64,000 bases of DNA from Ruegeria sp. A3M17 (GTDB taxonomy: Bacteria > Pseudomonadota > Alphaproteobacteria > Rhodobacterales > Rhodobacteraceae), in assembly GCF_003318255.1 (NCBI RefSeq), contig NZ_QOCF01000018.1:1-64000 (forward strand), read 5' to 3'. Positions 63,316-64,000 of this stretch are shown here, in pieces (within the stretch, counting starts at the first letter, position 1; each line of letters starts with the position of its first letter). Below the pieces are notes generated by a model, which did not search any database, was not told where the DNA came from, and saw only the letters and a list, made by a program, of their open reading frames with translations. A program made the translations under genes and the position numbers.

Positions 63316-63879
63316 TCACAGTTGTTCCACGTCTGTTACTGACGATTCAGCAACTCCTACAATTTCAAATCGCGCTAGCAGACTCACAGCGATGTAAATA
63401 GCGGCACACATTAAAAGAAAACCCAAGAAGTTTGGCTCATAAGCTTCCCTTGCCTCACGATAAATGTTCAGGCCTTCGATGTTTCGAAGAACAGAAAACC
63501 CCAAAACCGCAACTCCGATAAATGTGGGCAACACCAGGAGGAAAAACCGCCGAACACGCCGCCTACCAGTCAAATAGAGAAGTTTTCCACAGCTTCCGCA
63601 CATGTGGAAGTCGGTTTTATTGAGCCCGCGATGGGGATTAGTTGAAGCCATCATTCGTGGTGGCTGAGGACTACCGCATTCCGGGCACTTAATACCGATA
63701 ATCTTTGACCACCATGTCGGAAGCTCACCAATTCGCGGAGTGCTTACTTTGGGTGGATTGCCAGTGTTTCTTGCTAATTGTCTACAACGTGCCTTTTCGT
63801 ATAATCGTCTCGACCTTCGATTTGGAACTGCTTCAACGACAGTTGATTTCTGCTCAGTAGCTCTTTGTACTTCCCACAA
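63316..63879 (-). CDS. Zinc-ribbon membrane protein, function unknown
   Basis: A 187-aa protein with an N-terminal basic region, a zinc ribbon (CPECGS at 65-70, CGSCGK at 94-99) and two hydrophobic segments (112-132, 151-170). It is probably cytoplasmic ribbon plus membrane anchor. TTG start at 63879 is supported by GGAAGG 6 nt upstream; the next start is an internal ATG after the first CPEC. AT-richer than the rest of the window. No family recognised. Confidence 0.6.
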   Translation of the reverse strand: MWEVQRATEQKSTVVEAVPNRRSRRLYEKARCRQLARNTGNPPKVSTPRIGELPTWWSKIIGIKCPECGSPQPPRMMASTNPHRGLNKTDFHMCGSCGKLLYLTGRRRVRRFFLLVLPTFIGVAVLGFSVLRNIEGLNIYREAREAYEPNFLGFLLMCAAIYIAVSLLARFEIVGVAESSVTDVEQL

Positions 63880-63953
63880 AGCGGACCTTCCATCAACTTG
63901 CAGCGTCGGTCAAAGTGGGCTCAAACGGCCATTGACCGTTCGTGGACCTGATC

Positions 63954-63996
63954 GTTGCAGACCACCGTTAGATGATCTGCAACCTTTGCCCAAAGG
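63954..63996. repeat. Two consecutive hairpins at the right edge
   Basis: GTTGCAGA (63954-63961) pairs with TCTGCAAC (63976-63983) across a 14-nt loop; then CCTTTG (63983-63988) pairs with CAAAGG (63991-63996) across CC. They stand just before the window end, beyond the zinc-ribbon gene; their role depends on sequence outside. Confidence 0.35.
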
Positions 63997-64000
63997 CCAA

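Overview
The window looks like a chromosomal segment of a marine alphaproteobacterium of the Roseobacter group (Rhodobacteraceae). The evidence is the high-GC coding bias, a long list of housekeeping proteins with alphaproteobacterial form (a Fur/Mur-type regulator without the C-terminal cysteines, DUF4167, a Tat operon, an lptG-lptD-surA-pdxA-rsmA block), the carnitine-degradation cluster, and a Roseobacter-style intergenic element. The genus cannot be fixed from sequence reading alone. I see no rRNA, tRNA, insertion sequence, prophage or CRISPR array.

Layout. 1-600: end of a Gly/Asn-rich repeat protein and a bidirectional terminator. 600-4500: tyrS, an MFS transporter and divergent anmK. 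4500-5800: an AT-richer patch with one methyltransferase and a non-coding stretch. 5800-13000: a desaturase/cupin pair, selO, metal and metabolite exporters, an endonuclease/exonuclease/phosphatase-fold protein and a Fur-family regulator. 13000-21600: enolase with a structured leader, acetyltransferases, nucleoside hydrolase, mazG, an amidohydrolase with two ureohydrolases, and small envelope proteins. 21600-33100: prfA-prmC, a DUF4167 protein, the outer-membrane LPS assembly operon (lptG, lptD, surA-like) with pdxA and rsmA, and divergent pepA-holC. 33100-35800: flavin oxidoreductase and aldo/keto reductase. 35800-40300: a carnitine catabolic cluster made of a GlxA-type regulator, a BKACE dehydrocarnitine-cleaving enzyme, a small lipoprotein, a fused carnitine dehydrogenase/thioesterase and an SDR. 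40300-53200: regulators, a DUF2061/desaturase pair, a DEAD-box helicase, a prfC-hypothetical-glycosyltransferase run, an atypical SDR, an AlkC/AlkD-like protein, an orphan ArsM-like methyltransferase and an ABC ATPase. 53200-59800: surE-pcm-nlpD, a WYL-regulator operon beside a perfect palindrome, tatABC and a DUF815 ATPase. 59800-64000: an SDR, a PilP-like small protein, purF, and an AT-richer right end with a stand-alone DnaJ-type zinc-finger protein and a zinc-ribbon membrane protein.

How genes work together. The clearest pathway is carnitine to glycine betaine (oxidation, acetyl-CoA-dependent cleavage, thioester hydrolysis) under a CdhR-like activator. The lptG-lptD-surA block builds the outer membrane, surE-pcm-nlpD and tatABC serve stress survival and the envelope, and prfA-prmC form a translation-termination pair. 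The most interesting non-coding signals are a 33-nt element placed just after the stop codon of three unrelated genes, a 13-bp perfect inverted repeat upstream of the WYL-regulator operon, and tandem LacI-type operator-like sites with a hairpin upstream of enolase.
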